Positions 29,231 through 37,695 of a DNA stretch of 46,070 nt are shown here, one piece after another; positions within the stretch are counted from its first letter, which is position 1, and the number at the start of each line of letters is the position of its first letter. A program made the translations under genes and the position numbers. Under the pieces are notes generated by a model. The model did not search any database, was not told the origin of the DNA, and saw nothing but the letters and a program-made list of their open reading frames with translations. Origin of the DNA: Bacilli bacterium (GTDB lineage Bacteria > Bacillota_I > Bacilli_A > RF39 > UBA660); the NCBI GenBank assembly GCA_017459965.1, contig JAFUBW010000008.1:1-46070 (forward strand). The letters run 5' to 3'.

Positions 29231-29681
29231 TATTAACACCCATTTTATATGAAAATATTTTATCCTTTTCTTCTTTTGACATTTTATTTATAAATTCTAA
29301 AAAACTATCTATTTGATTATAATTATTTTTAAGTGTTATTTCTTTGGTTTTATTTATTTCAAGAAATACTTCTGTTACTACATATTCCGCAAGTAAATAA
29401 TTATAATTATCTTCTATTTTATCTAAATTCTTTTCTAAACTTTGTCTAGTTAAATTATACTTATTTATTTGATTTTTAGTACATCTTCCAAGCATTAATA
29501 ATTTTGTTAATAAGAATTTAATATTATTTATAAATAACTTTTTATTATAATAATCAAAATTATCTTCTTCATACATACAATCAAAATTTAGTTTTACTAA
29601 TCTATCTTGCAAATAATTAATATTTAAAGAATTAATATCTACTTTAATATTTTGAAGTATATAAAATAAGTCTTTTTCCAT
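29223..29681 (-). CDS. helical protein of unknown function, paired with the next gene
   Basis: The 152-residue protein is predicted helical throughout and rich in Asn, Lys and Leu, with no signal peptide or membrane span. A short Cys-containing LMLGRCTKNQ lies mid-protein. It is separated by 23 nt from the exonuclease gene upstream and shares an overlap with the 130-residue gene downstream. Possibly a two-component partner pair; no function can be stated. The ribosome binding site is an unusual G-run (GGGGGT). Confidence 0.65.
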   Translation of the reverse strand: MEKDLFYILQNIKVDINSLNINYLQDRLVKLNFDCMYEEDNFDYYNKKLFINNIKFLLTKLLMLGRCTKNQINKYNLTRQSLEKNLDKIEDNYNYLLAEYVVTEVFLEINKTKEITLKNNYNQIDSFLEFINKMSKEEKDKIFSYKMGVNNG

Positions 29682-29704
29682 ATCCCAATACCCCCAGAAT
29701 ATAA

Positions 29705-30238
29705 CTATTTTCTTTTATTTTTACAATATTGATATAAGGCATTACATGTTAGACAATCATCTAATGCTCTGTGTGAATTATAATCTAAATTAAGATACTT
29801 TTTTAATGTTTCTAGTTTATGATTTTCACTATCATAAATAGTTATTCTTGATAAGAATAAAGTATCTATTATTTTGTTTTTAATATGTTTTAAATTTAAT
29901 CTATTAATATTAGCTTCTATAAAATCATAATCAAATCTTACATTATGACCTATAATTGGATAATCACCTATAAAATTTAGAAACATAGGTAATACTTCAT
30001 TTATCGTTTTTTCACCTTTTAAATCATCATCTGTTAACCCAGTAACTCTAGTTATTATTTCACTTATACTAATTTGTGGGTCTATTAAATAACTAAATTT
30101 ATCCACAGGTTTATTATCTATATATTTAATAGCACTTATTTCAATTATTTTATCTTTATGAGGATTTAGCCCACTTGTTTCTATATCAAACACTACATAA
30201 TCATCATACAATTCATTAGTTCTTAAACTTTGAAACAT
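29705..30238 (-). CDS. DEDDh 3'-5' exonuclease (DnaQ/PolC epsilon-like)
   Basis: The 177-residue protein holds the exonuclease motifs in order: FDIETSGLNP (Asp18 and Glu20), HNVRFDYDF, and HRALDDCLT with the DEDDh histidine. It lacks a polymerase domain and is a stand-alone proofreading-type or repair exonuclease. An orphan of this size is common in Firmicutes. It is read from a good promoter at 30271-30299. The two unknown genes follow it. Confidence 0.93.
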   Translation of the reverse strand: MFQSLRTNELYDDYVVFDIETSGLNPHKDKIIEISAIKYIDNKPVDKFSYLIDPQISISEIITRVTGLTDDDLKGEKTINEVLPMFLNFIGDYPIIGHNVRFDYDFIEANINRLNLKHIKNKIIDTLFLSRITIYDSENHKLETLKKYLNLDYNSHRALDDCLTCNALYQYCKNKRK

Positions 30239-30270
30239 AATAATCTCTTTCTAGCAATATTTGCAAGTTT

Positions 30271-30299
30271 ATTATACTTATTTTCAATTGATAATGCAA
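30271..30299 (-). promoter_or_regulatory. promoter of the exonuclease operon
   Basis: The minus strand has TTGCAT (30299-30294), a 17-nt spacer and TATAAT (30276-30271), followed by AGAAAGAGATT before the ATG. It lies inside a former coding region (the ORF6N remnant). Confidence 0.75.
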
Positions 30300-30305
30300 G
30301 TATAG

Positions 30306-30380
30306 AACTATTTTACTTCTAATATAATACATTTTATCTTTTATAGATTTTTCGTCTATTATTATTAAATCTTGTGTAAT
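30306..30380 (-). pseudogene. remnant of an ORF6N-domain protein start
   Basis: The minus strand has AGGAGGTG (30393-30386) followed, from an ATT codon at 30380, by a frame encoding DLIIIDEKSIKDKMYYIRSK. That resembles the opening of ORF6N (KilA-type, phage-antirepressor) domains, whose start typically reads close to LIIIDEKTIKDKIYVIRG. After about 25 codons the similarity ends and the frame runs into unrelated, promoter-containing sequence and then exonuclease gene. There is no ATG, GTG or TTG in a useful place. It is a decayed gene start that kept its leader and promoter. Confidence 0.6.
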
Positions 30381-30403
30381 ATAAAACACCTCCTATTATA
30401 ATT

Positions 30404-30430
30404 ATTCGTCATAAAAATAAAAATTCCCCT
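30404..30430 (-). promoter_or_regulatory. sigma-H-like promoter before the ORF6N remnant
   Basis: The minus strand carries AGGGGAATT (30430-30422), 11 nt, then GACGAAT (30410-30404). This fits the sigma-H consensus RnAGGAwWW-N11/12-RnnGAAT with one mismatch. It is nearly identical to the element before the helicase gene at 40908-40934. It lies directly after the SDR terminator T-run. Confidence 0.6.
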
Positions 30431-30441
30431 AAAAATAATAA

Positions 30442-30469
30442 AAAAAAATAATATTTCTATTATTTTTTT
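30442..30469 (-). terminator. terminator of the SDR gene
   Basis: The arms AAAAAAATAATA and TATTATTTTTTT (30442-30453 and 30458-30469) form a 12-bp stem with a 4-nt loop and contain the stop codon (30460-30462). Confidence 0.75.
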
Positions 30470-31230
30470 ATAAATTTAATATAAAATTTTAAAAGTAAAT
30501 TATGTGAAAATGGTGCCCTATATATTGTTTTATTGTTATTATCTTTTACTGCTTGTATTATTTTATTTGATATAGAGTTTAATTTTTCTTTACCTACAAA
30601 GTTTAATATTTCTTTTTCTAGTTCATAAACTGATCTATTAAATAAATAATATTTATCAGTTTCACTATTTTCTATCATAAATCTATTAAATCCTGTTTTA
30701 TATATACCTGGCTCTATTATTTTTAATTTTATATTTTTATTTATTAATTTTAATTCTTTTTTTAAGGACATGCTTAAATGAGATAAAGCCGATTTTGTAG
30801 ATCCATATATTCCAAAAAAAGGCATAGGAATATTTGCGAGCATAGATGATATTATTATTACTTTACCGCTATTATTTTTTATCATATTTTTAAGTACTAT
30901 TTTTATAATATCAAAATTATAAAATAGATTAACATCATAACACTTTCTTACTTTTTTCATATCTATATCAAGTATACTTCCACCTTGATCAATAGCAGCA
31001 TTTGATATTAAAATATCACACTTAAAATCTTCAAGTTGTTTTCTATCTTCTTTTTTTGTTAAATCTAGTCTAAATGTTCCAATATTATCTATATCTTTTA
31101 TTTTTTCTTTTAAAACTTCGAGTTGTTTATCATTTTCAGTTGTTAAAAATACATTATATCCTAAATCAGCTAGTTTTAAACCTACATCATAACCTATACC
31201 AGATGCACTTCCTGTTATTAAAATATTCAT
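30460..31230 (-). CDS. SDR family NAD(P)-dependent oxidoreductase
   Basis: The 256-residue protein has the short-chain dehydrogenase motifs: TGSASGIG for the dinucleotide, LISNAAIDQGG (the NNAG region), the catalytic Ser in IISSMLANIP, and YGSTKSALS with Tyr and Lys. The start at 31230 has AGGTGA five bases upstream; a GTG three codons before is less well placed. It has a hydrophobic C terminus. Substrate unknown. Confidence 0.92.
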   Translation of the reverse strand: MNILITGSASGIGYDVGLKLADLGYNVFLTTENDKQLEVLKEKIKDIDNIGTFRLDLTKKEDRKQLEDFKCDILISNAAIDQGGSILDIDMKKVRKCYDVNLFYNFDIIKIVLKNMIKNNSGKVIIISSMLANIPMPFFGIYGSTKSALSHLSMSLKKELKLINKNIKLKIIEPGIYKTGFNRFMIENSETDKYYLFNRSVYELEKEILNFVGKEKLNSISNKIIQAVKDNNNKTIYRAPFSHNLLLKFYIKFIKK

Positions 31231-31273
31231 ATTTATCACCTATTGTTATTATTAACAATAGATGACAAATTAT

Positions 31274-32092
31274 TTATATAATTTTATTAAATTCATCTGG
31301 TATACTAGTTTCAAATGTCATTTGTTTTTTTGTTTTTGGATTTATTAAAGATAATTTATAAGCATGCAGAAACATTCTTGTTTTTGTTTTTTTACCATAT
31401 TTATTATCTCCGTATATTGGAGTTTTATTTTCTTTCATATGTACTCTTATTTGATTTTTTCTACCAGTTTCAATATTAATATCTAATAGTGATAAATTAT
31501 TTTTTTCTTTTATAACTTTATAGTTTGTTATAGATAGTTTACCTTCTTTTGATGAATGAACTATATGATTTTTATCTTCTTTTAAATAACTTTTTATTGT
31601 TCCTTCTTTTTCTTTTAGTATTCCATCTACAATAGCAATATATTTTCTCTTCTTTACTATTTCATTCCAATTATTTTGATATAATTGTTTTATTTTTTCA
31701 CTTTTTGAAAACATTACTATTCCTGATGTATCCTTATCTATTCTATTAATTATAAATACTTTATTATTTTTATTAGTCTTTTTTACATAATCACTTACCA
31801 TTTTATATAATGTTTTATTTTTTTCTTTATCTGTAGATACAGTAAGTAATCCATATGGTTTATTAACTACAATTATATCTTTATCTTCATAAATAATATC
31901 TATATCATTTGTACTTTTTATTTCTACAATATCATCATTTTTAAGCATATAATCATATTTAGTAACACATTTATCATTAACATAAACATATTTATCGTGT
32001 AATAAACTTTTTATACTATTTTTTGATAAAGAAATACTTTGTTTTAAAAAATCAAAAATAATCATTTCCTTATTAACTATATATTTTTTCAT
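31274..32092 (-). CDS. RluA-family pseudouridine synthase with S4 domain
   Basis: The 272-residue protein combines an S4 RNA-binding domain (about 1-60) with a synthase domain: VVNKPYGLLTVS, INRIDKDTSGIVMFSKS with catalytic Asp119, TGRKNQIRVHM and PIYGDNKYG. It belongs to the RluA/RluC/RluD group that modifies large-subunit or tRNA uridines. It is one base downstream of the methyltransferase gene, so the two are co-transcribed. Confidence 0.93.
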   Translation of the reverse strand: MKKYIVNKEMIIFDFLKQSISLSKNSIKSLLHDKYVYVNDKCVTKYDYMLKNDDIVEIKSTNDIDIIYEDKDIIVVNKPYGLLTVSTDKEKNKTLYKMVSDYVKKTNKNNKVFIINRIDKDTSGIVMFSKSEKIKQLYQNNWNEIVKKRKYIAIVDGILKEKEGTIKSYLKEDKNHIVHSSKEGKLSITNYKVIKEKNNLSLLDINIETGRKNQIRVHMKENKTPIYGDNKYGKKTKTRMFLHAYKLSLINPKTKKQMTFETSIPDEFNKII

Positions 32093-32093
32093 A

Positions 32094-32792
32094 TTATACC
32101 TTCTTTATAACTATATGTATTCTATTAGAATTTCTCTTTGCTTTTTGATAAGAAAAATTAGTTAAATATGTATATGTTATATCATATTTAGAAAATATTT
32201 CCTCTAATTTTTTAATATCATATATAAAATATTCATGTTCAAATATAAAATCTTTTAATCCAATTGTAAATGTTGTAGTTCTTATTTGAATATTATATTT
32301 ATTTGAATAAAAACACTCTAAATATCTTTTATTACCATCAACTATATCAAATACATCATCATTACTTCTTCTATTATCTAAATCAATAATCATTATTCCA
32401 TTTTTATTTAAATGATCTAGTGAGTTACTTAGAGCTTTTTCAAATTCTTCATAACTTTTTAAATGATTGAATACTGAATGCATTGCGATTATAGCATCAT
32501 ATTTTTCATCTAATTTATAATCTAGTATATCCATATTATAAATTTGTCTTTTTACTTTTTGGCTTGCTAAAGCAACCATATTTTCACTTTTATCAATACC
32601 ATTTACAATATAACCTAAATTTTCAAGAGCATTTAAATGTGTACCTGTACCGCATCCAATATCAAGTAACCATTTTTTATTTTTGGCCATGTTTAAAATA
32701 AATCTTATTTCTCTATTATAGTTTCTATATTTATTAAAAATATCATAAAAATCTGAATATTTATAATAATCCTTATAAAGCTCATCAATCAT
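32094..32792 (-). CDS. class I SAM-dependent methyltransferase
   Basis: The 232-residue protein has a standard SAM motif WLLDIGCGTGTHLNALENLG, the acidic GIDKSENM and IIAMHSVFNHL. A C-terminal strand-rich part may contain the substrate cap. The chosen ATG (32792) has AGAGG about 7 nt upstream. Pairing with an S4-synthase gene suggests an RNA target, but small-molecule methylation is equally possible. Confidence 0.85.
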   Translation of the reverse strand: MIDELYKDYYKYSDFYDIFNKYRNYNREIRFILNMAKNKKWLLDIGCGTGTHLNALENLGYIVNGIDKSENMVALASQKVKRQIYNMDILDYKLDEKYDAIIAMHSVFNHLKSYEEFEKALSNSLDHLNKNGIMIIDLDNRRSNDDVFDIVDGNKRYLECFYSNKYNIQIRTTTFTIGLKDFIFEHEYFIYDIKKLEEIFSKYDITYTYLTNFSYQKAKRNSNRIHIVIKKV

Positions 32793-32840
32793 AAACAACC
32801 TCTTATATAAATATTTTATCATATTATTAAAAAAAGAAAA

Positions 32841-32861
32841 AATCAGAATTTAATTCTGATT
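32841..32861 (-). terminator. terminator of the first prepilin gene
   Basis: The arms AATCAGAATT and AATTCTGATT (32841-32850 and 32852-32861) form a 10-bp stem, followed on the minus strand by T residues. The stop codon lies at its edge. Confidence 0.8.
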
Positions 32862-33528
32862 ATTCTATCATCTTTGCAATTTTATCTAATGCACATTGTG
32901 CATCGGTACAGTTTATTTTTGTTTTTGAATTATCATATGCGATTTCAGATGCTTTTAAGCCTATTTCCCTACCATCAACAATTAAATGTTGTATGCATCC
33001 TGAATCTTCCGATGTTTTCTTTATAACTATTTTATTACTACCATATTCTTTATCTGCACACCATTTACCATTTTTACTTATTAATTTTGATACGACTACT
33101 GATAATTTATCTTCTTCTTCTTTATCATATTTTTTATAATAACCTGCTTCTAAATCATTATTTAAACTCTTATAAAATACAGAACCTCCTGAAGGTAAAT
33201 CACCCTTTATATGTAATACACCAAATATACTAGTAGTTTGTAATGCATTATTTTTCCTATCTATTCCAAAATTATATCTTGGTAATACTTTATAATCACT
33301 ACTTGATAAACATGCTGCACTTCCCTCTACACAAGGATAATTACCTGTACTTAATGTTTCATATTCAAGTTGAACTGTTTCTACGATAGTTTTAATATCA
33401 TTTTCAAATGCACTTTTACTTGCACTATCAACAATTTTTAATACAAGTGGAATTGTTATAGCCATAAGTAACCCAATTATAGCAATAACCGTTAATAATT
33501 CTACTAAAGTATATCCCTTTGATTTCAT
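32860..33528 (-). CDS. prepilin-type protein with cysteine-rich body
   Basis: The 222-residue protein has a class III prepilin signal: KSKG then YTLVELLTVIAIIGLLMAIT, cleavable after Gly5, with the conserved Glu at +5. The N-terminal helix anchors or polymerises it. The body contains about seven cysteines (PCVEG, AACLS, GKWCAD, SGCIQH, NCTDAQC), suggesting disulfide links outside the cell. No prepilin peptidase or assembly ATPase is in the window. An extended -10 (TGATATACT) lies upstream. Confidence 0.82.
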   Translation of the reverse strand: MKSKGYTLVELLTVIAIIGLLMAITIPLVLKIVDSASKSAFENDIKTIVETVQLEYETLSTGNYPCVEGSAACLSSSDYKVLPRYNFGIDRKNNALQTTSIFGVLHIKGDLPSGGSVFYKSLNNDLEAGYYKKYDKEEEDKLSVVVSKLISKNGKWCADKEYGSNKIVIKKTSEDSGCIQHLIVDGREIGLKASEIAYDNSKTKINCTDAQCALDKIAKMIE

Positions 33529-33584
33529 AATTCACCTACTATCTATTATTAGTATATCACATATAAATGTATATTACATTTAAA

Positions 33585-33610
33585 AAAAATAAAGTTTACA
33601 CTTTATTTTT
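33585..33610 (-). terminator. terminator of the WG protein-prepilin operon
   Basis: The arms AAAAATAAAG and CTTTATTTTT (33585-33594 and 33601-33610) form a 10-bp stem with loop TTTACA, overlapping the stop codon of the second prepilin gene. Confidence 0.78.
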
Positions 33611-34451
33611 ATATTTCATATGGATTTAATTGAGAACCATTACCACTTTTTATAACACATGAACTTTTAATTTTTAAAACCATTATAGCATTAGCTTTGT
33701 TTTTATCAATTATCTTATTATTTAAATTAGAAATAACTTTATATTTATTATTATCTTTTACCCATATATCATTATTACTGTTTATGAATGTTTCATTATC
33801 TAAAAATGAATTAATAAGATCATTATAATTTAAAATATCTACTGATAATATATTATTCTTTATTATTTCAGAATAATTATCATTATAATATGAAATTAAA
33901 TATTCATCTATTTTTTCTTTTGATATTTTATTTTGAATTTCATTATTTATTAGGTAAATATTTCTATAAGAATCTACTTTAACTATTCTATATATTTCAC
34001 CATTAAAAGAAATATAATTATTAGCAGAAATACCTTTATAAATATAATTATTATCATCTTTAAATAATCCATCATTATCATTTAAGTCAATAATAATATC
34101 ATATAATGTTTTACCTTCAACATATTCATAATTAATATTATTTCCATCATTAGTTATCAATACCTTTGTATTCTTATAATTATCATTTGTAATAGGATTT
34201 TTTATATCTTTTTTTAAATAACCATCTGTAATTAAATCATCTACAGTATATTCTGTTATTAATGAATCGTTTACATCAGCAAGATATTTTAATTTAGCAC
34301 TTTTAACTATATTTTTTTTTGATACATTATATGCATTTATTTTACTCATTCCTATAACATCAATAATTCTTGGTACAGCAATTGCACTTACAATTGCTAA
34401 AATTACAATTACAGATAATAATTCAATTAAAGTATAAGCTTTATTTTTCAT
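33609..34451 (-). CDS. prepilin-type protein with Ala at the cleavage site
   Basis: The 280-residue protein starts MKNKAYTLIELLSVIVILAI, a prepilin signal in which the residue before the cleavage site is Ala instead of Gly. The peptidase tolerates Ala in some pilins, but cleavage may be less efficient. A charged, Asn-rich outer body follows, and the C terminus ends in GSQLNPYEI, a strand motif seen in secreted Firmicutes proteins. It overlaps the WG-protein stop codon (TAATG), so both are made together. Confidence 0.78.
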   Translation of the reverse strand: MKNKAYTLIELLSVIVILAIVSAIAVPRIIDVIGMSKINAYNVSKKNIVKSAKLKYLADVNDSLITEYTVDDLITDGYLKKDIKNPITNDNYKNTKVLITNDGNNINYEYVEGKTLYDIIIDLNDNDGLFKDDNNYIYKGISANNYISFNGEIYRIVKVDSYRNIYLINNEIQNKISKEKIDEYLISYYNDNYSEIIKNNILSVDILNYNDLINSFLDNETFINSNNDIWVKDNNKYKVISNLNNKIIDKNKANAIMVLKIKSSCVIKSGNGSQLNPYEI

Positions 34452-36334
34452 TATTTATCACCTACTGAATAGATTAATTGTCCATCATAGTTATAATATT
34501 CATCATTTGATACTATATAATCTTCATATATTTGAACATCGTTATTTGAATCAATTGATAAATCTTTATATGATTCTAAATTAACTAAAATATATTCATC
34601 TTTATATTTTGCTTTTATTATTGGATATTTTGTAGTTACTGTCTTAAATTCACTATAAATAGGTTTAACAACAACTTTTCCATTTGAATTAATTATACCA
34701 TATTTGTTATTTTCTTCAAAAATAAATAATTGCTCATTTGTTCTTTTTTCAACATTTTTAAATAATGTATCATCTAAGAATATTATATTATCATATTTTA
34801 AATCTATTATTTCTTTTCCATTTGTGTTTATTACACCATAAGATTTATCATTAGAAACAATAGCAAATCCGTTTTCATTAAAATCACTTGCTTCTTCATA
34901 TTCCTTATTTGATAATATATTTCCTTTTTTATTTATAAAGTTGTATTTATTACTTTCAGTATTTATTTTCATATATCCATTTACATATTCATTATCAACT
35001 AAACTTATATCAGAAAATGTACCTAATACTTTTTTAGGTGTTATTACAGTAAATTCATTCTTTTTAGTTTGAAAATTATACATTTCTTGAAGAATTACTC
35101 CATCAGAATAAGTATATTTAACATTTCCATCTTGATTTATTTTTTCTTTATTTAGTAAATTAATATAATCAATAGACGCATCATCTTTAATAGCAATAGC
35201 TATATTAGAATCAATATCATCTACCCTAACCCTTTTATAAGCTTCTGTTTGATATACAATTTTATCATCTTTTATTATAAAATATTTATTATTACCTTCA
35301 TCATTTTTTATATAAAATACATTATTATCAAGTACTCTAATATCATCTAAAGTATATCTATATACTTCTTTACCAGTTGTTGTATTTATTATTGTAGACG
35401 ATGAATTAATTTTTATTTTAGCATATAAATCAGTTGATTTATTATCAACATTTGACACATCTATAGATATATTTCTATCATCTACTTCATCAACTTTATA
35501 TGAATATATTTCTTTACCATCATTATTCATAATACCCATAGTATTACCATCTGTATACATAAATATACCTGATTTAGAATATGATAAATTATCATATTTG
35601 ATTCTTGTTACTTCTTTTAAGTTAGAATCAAGTAATCCCATTTTTAATCCTTCATTAGTAAATTTACTAACTATATATCTATTGCCATATAAATTAGCAG
35701 AAAATATATTACCAAAAGATATTTCGTTATCTCCCTTACCATTTATTATTCCATATAAATTATTATAATTTTTAACAACTGCATAACCCTTATAAAAATC
35801 AGAACCATATAAATATTTTGGTCTTACAATCATCTTACCTTCATTATTTATATATCCTACTTTTTCTTTTTCTTCAACTTTAATCAAATTAATAATTTCA
35901 GCATTTACATTATTTATAAAAATATATATACCTAGTACTGAAACAAATAAAAATGCTATTACAGGTATTATTCTTGCATTATTATAAATAAACCTTTTTA
36001 TATTATTTTGTTTATTAAATTTATCATCAGCTTGAGGTTGTTCAATTGATTGATTTACATCATTAGGTATATTGTCTGTAGTTTCATCATTTATAATTAT
36101 TTCTTTTGGCTCTTCTGTTATAATTTCTTCATTATTATCAAAAATAATTTTATTGTCATTGTTTTCTTCAATATTTGAAATATTGTTTTCATCTATTTGA
36201 TTATTATCCTTAATTATCTCATCTAACGGAATTACATTATTATCTTGTTGATTAATATTAGAATCTTCTTCAGAAGGAGCAAGTGGAAGAAAATCTTCAT
36301 CATTATCTAATAAAATATCATCTTTATTTTCCAT
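34451..36334 (-). CDS. WG-repeat membrane protein
   Basis: The 627-residue protein has an acidic, disordered cytoplasmic N terminus (1-118), one membrane helix at 121-142, and a large outer part made of WG-type repeats: KVGYINNEGKMIVRPKY, SYGVINTNGKEIIDLKY and KYGIINSNGKVVVKPIY, with less regular copies between. WG repeats form beta-structures of unclear function. The ATG at 36334 follows TAGGAGGAGTATT. Coupling to a prepilin gene suggests a shared surface role. Confidence 0.82.
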   Translation of the reverse strand: MENKDDILLDNDEDFLPLAPSEEDSNINQQDNNVIPLDEIIKDNNQIDENNISNIEENNDNKIIFDNNEEIITEEPKEIIINDETTDNIPNDVNQSIEQPQADDKFNKQNNIKRFIYNNARIIPVIAFLFVSVLGIYIFINNVNAEIINLIKVEEKEKVGYINNEGKMIVRPKYLYGSDFYKGYAVVKNYNNLYGIINGKGDNEISFGNIFSANLYGNRYIVSKFTNEGLKMGLLDSNLKEVTRIKYDNLSYSKSGIFMYTDGNTMGIMNNDGKEIYSYKVDEVDDRNISIDVSNVDNKSTDLYAKIKINSSSTIINTTTGKEVYRYTLDDIRVLDNNVFYIKNDEGNNKYFIIKDDKIVYQTEAYKRVRVDDIDSNIAIAIKDDASIDYINLLNKEKINQDGNVKYTYSDGVILQEMYNFQTKKNEFTVITPKKVLGTFSDISLVDNEYVNGYMKINTESNKYNFINKKGNILSNKEYEEASDFNENGFAIVSNDKSYGVINTNGKEIIDLKYDNIIFLDDTLFKNVEKRTNEQLFIFEENNKYGIINSNGKVVVKPIYSEFKTVTTKYPIIKAKYKDEYILVNLESYKDLSIDSNNDVQIYEDYIVSNDEYYNYDGQLIYSVGDK

Positions 36335-36393
36335 AATACTCCTCCTATTCTTATAATAATATAATACCATATATTTTTTAAATAATAAAGAAA

Positions 36394-36418
36394 AAAACTA
36401 ATAATTATTATTAGTTTT
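36394..36418 (-). terminator. terminator of the sortase gene
   Basis: The arms AAAACTAATAAT and ATTATTAGTTTT (36394-36405 and 36407-36418) form a 12-bp stem with a one-base gap at the apex, containing the stop codon. Confidence 0.78.
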
Positions 36419-37007
36419 ACTCTTGTATATGTGCCTTTACAACAATTCTTGTTTTACCACCATTCTCACAAGTTACAAGTGTAACATGATAATCTTCAGT
36501 TTTTACTAAATAACTAACATCATTTGGTGATACATATCTATCAACTTCATATACACTATAATCTAGTGATCTTCCTTTATTATCGGTTATCTTTATAATA
36601 TCTCCACTTTTTAAATTTTTAATATTATAGAAAAATACACTTCTTCCTCTAAAATTATGACCAGATATAACAAAGCCACCTTTTTCATTAAGATCTACAC
36701 CATAAGTTTTAACAGCACCTATATTCATAGCAGCATAAGTTTGTTCTTTTAATATTACAGTATTAACACCTATTTTAGGAATAATAAGTTTCCCTAAAAT
36801 TGTATATCCTCTATAGTTAACAGTATATGTTTGATTTGAAACAACTTCTTCTTTTTTCTTTTCTATTTTTTTGTCAAATAATTCAACGGCATTTTTTTCT
36901 TGACTATTTAATTTACGTTCCCTAAAGGCATCATAAATCATTAAAAAAGTTACAAAATATAAAGCAAATATAAATAAAAAAATAAGTATATTTATAAACT
37001 TTTTCAT
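36417..37007 (-). CDS. sortase family transpeptidase (class D/B-like)
   Basis: The 196-residue protein has an N-terminal membrane helix (5-25) and the sortase catalytic triad: His117 in VISGHNFRG, Cys180 in VTLVTCENG and Arg187 in KTRIVV. It links secreted proteins to the cell wall or to each other. No LPxTG-type substrate is visible in the window. A TG-extended -10 (37038-37033) lies just upstream. Confidence 0.92.
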   Translation of the reverse strand: MKKFINILIFLFIFALYFVTFLMIYDAFRERKLNSQEKNAVELFDKKIEKKKEEVVSNQTYTVNYRGYTILGKLIIPKIGVNTVILKEQTYAAMNIGAVKTYGVDLNEKGGFVISGHNFRGRSVFFYNIKNLKSGDIIKITDNKGRSLDYSVYEVDRYVSPNDVSYLVKTEDYHVTLVTCENGGKTRIVVKAHIQE

Positions 37008-37032
37008 ATATAGTCCCTTCCATTCTATATCA

Positions 37033-37038
37033 ATTATA
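37033..37038 (-). promoter_or_regulatory. TG-extended -10 box of the sortase gene
   Basis: The minus strand reads TGTTATAAT between the tspO terminator and the sortase start. No -35 match was seen. Confidence 0.5.
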
Positions 37039-37050
37039 ACACAATTAAAA

Positions 37051-37079
37051 AAAATAAATCAATAAATATGATTTATTTT
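37051..37079 (-). terminator. terminator downstream of tspO
   Basis: The arms AAAATAAATC and GATTTATTTT (37051-37060 and 37070-37079) form a 10-bp stem followed on the minus strand by T residues. It is 95 nt after the tspO stop, unlike the other terminators here; the gap contains a small AATAAC/GTTATT hairpin and no convincing gene. Confidence 0.65.
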
Positions 37080-37174
37080 AAAAATATGTTCTGTATATAG
37101 CATTAATAATAACAGCGTTATTTTTAAATAACTTTCAACTAGATAATTCAGTAAATAAAAATACCCTTTGATCT

Positions 37175-37639
37175 TTAATTTAATATAAATACTCCAAAAT
37201 TTAAATAACAAGCAAATAATAACCATATTAAATATGGTATATTTAAATATGCACTGATTTTATCAATTTTAAAAAATATTAATATCATTGTTACTACTAG
37301 TAATATCAACATTAAAATCCATAAAAATGCTAAAAAATATTCTTTTAATCCAAAGAAAATTGGTGTCCAACATGCGTTTATAATTAATTGAATAAAATAT
37401 ATCAATCTTGCTTCTTTTTTCTTATCGCTATTAGTCATCATTATTCTATATATTGATATACCCATTAATATAAATAATATAGACCAAACTATTGGAAAAA
37501 GAATTCCCGGTGGTGATAATGGTGGTTTATTAAATGATTTATATGTATCTCCTATTTTTATAAAAAAGTTTGGTAAAAATCCAATTAAAAGTGTAATACC
37601 AACATAAAACAATAATTTTTTTATATTTATTTTTTTCAT
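37175..37639 (-). CDS. tspO: TspO/MBR family membrane protein
   Basis: The 154-residue protein has five predicted membrane helices and the family core KPPLSPPGILFPIVWSILFI followed by MGISIYRI. TspO proteins bind porphyrins and other hydrophobic ligands and are linked to stress adaptation. The ATG at 37639 follows TTGGAGGATAAT. Confidence 0.92.
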   Translation of the reverse strand: MKKINIKKLLFYVGITLLIGFLPNFFIKIGDTYKSFNKPPLSPPGILFPIVWSILFILMGISIYRIMMTNSDKKKEARLIYFIQLIINACWTPIFFGLKEYFLAFLWILMLILLVVTMILIFFKIDKISAYLNIPYLIWLLFACYLNFGVFILN

Positions 37640-37669
37640 ATTATCCTCCAATAATATTTTATGTAAAAA

Positions 37670-37695
37670 AAATAGAATATATACATATTCTATTT
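37670..37695 (-). terminator. terminator of the CmpB-type gene
   Basis: The arms AAATAGAATAT and ATATTCTATTT (37670-37680 and 37685-37695) form an 11-bp stem, contain the stop codon (37690-37692) and are followed by eight T on the minus strand. Confidence 0.8.

Noticed and set aside
29223-29681. A toxin-antitoxin assignment for the two small coupled genes
   Set aside because: Size, lack of basic or DNA-binding motifs, and absence of any known TA signature give no support.
37080-37174. An open frame of about 35 codons in the gap after tspO, reading toward the terminator
   Set aside because: It has no start codon or ribosome binding site, and its composition is that of AT-rich filler. It may be a relic but there is no evidence.
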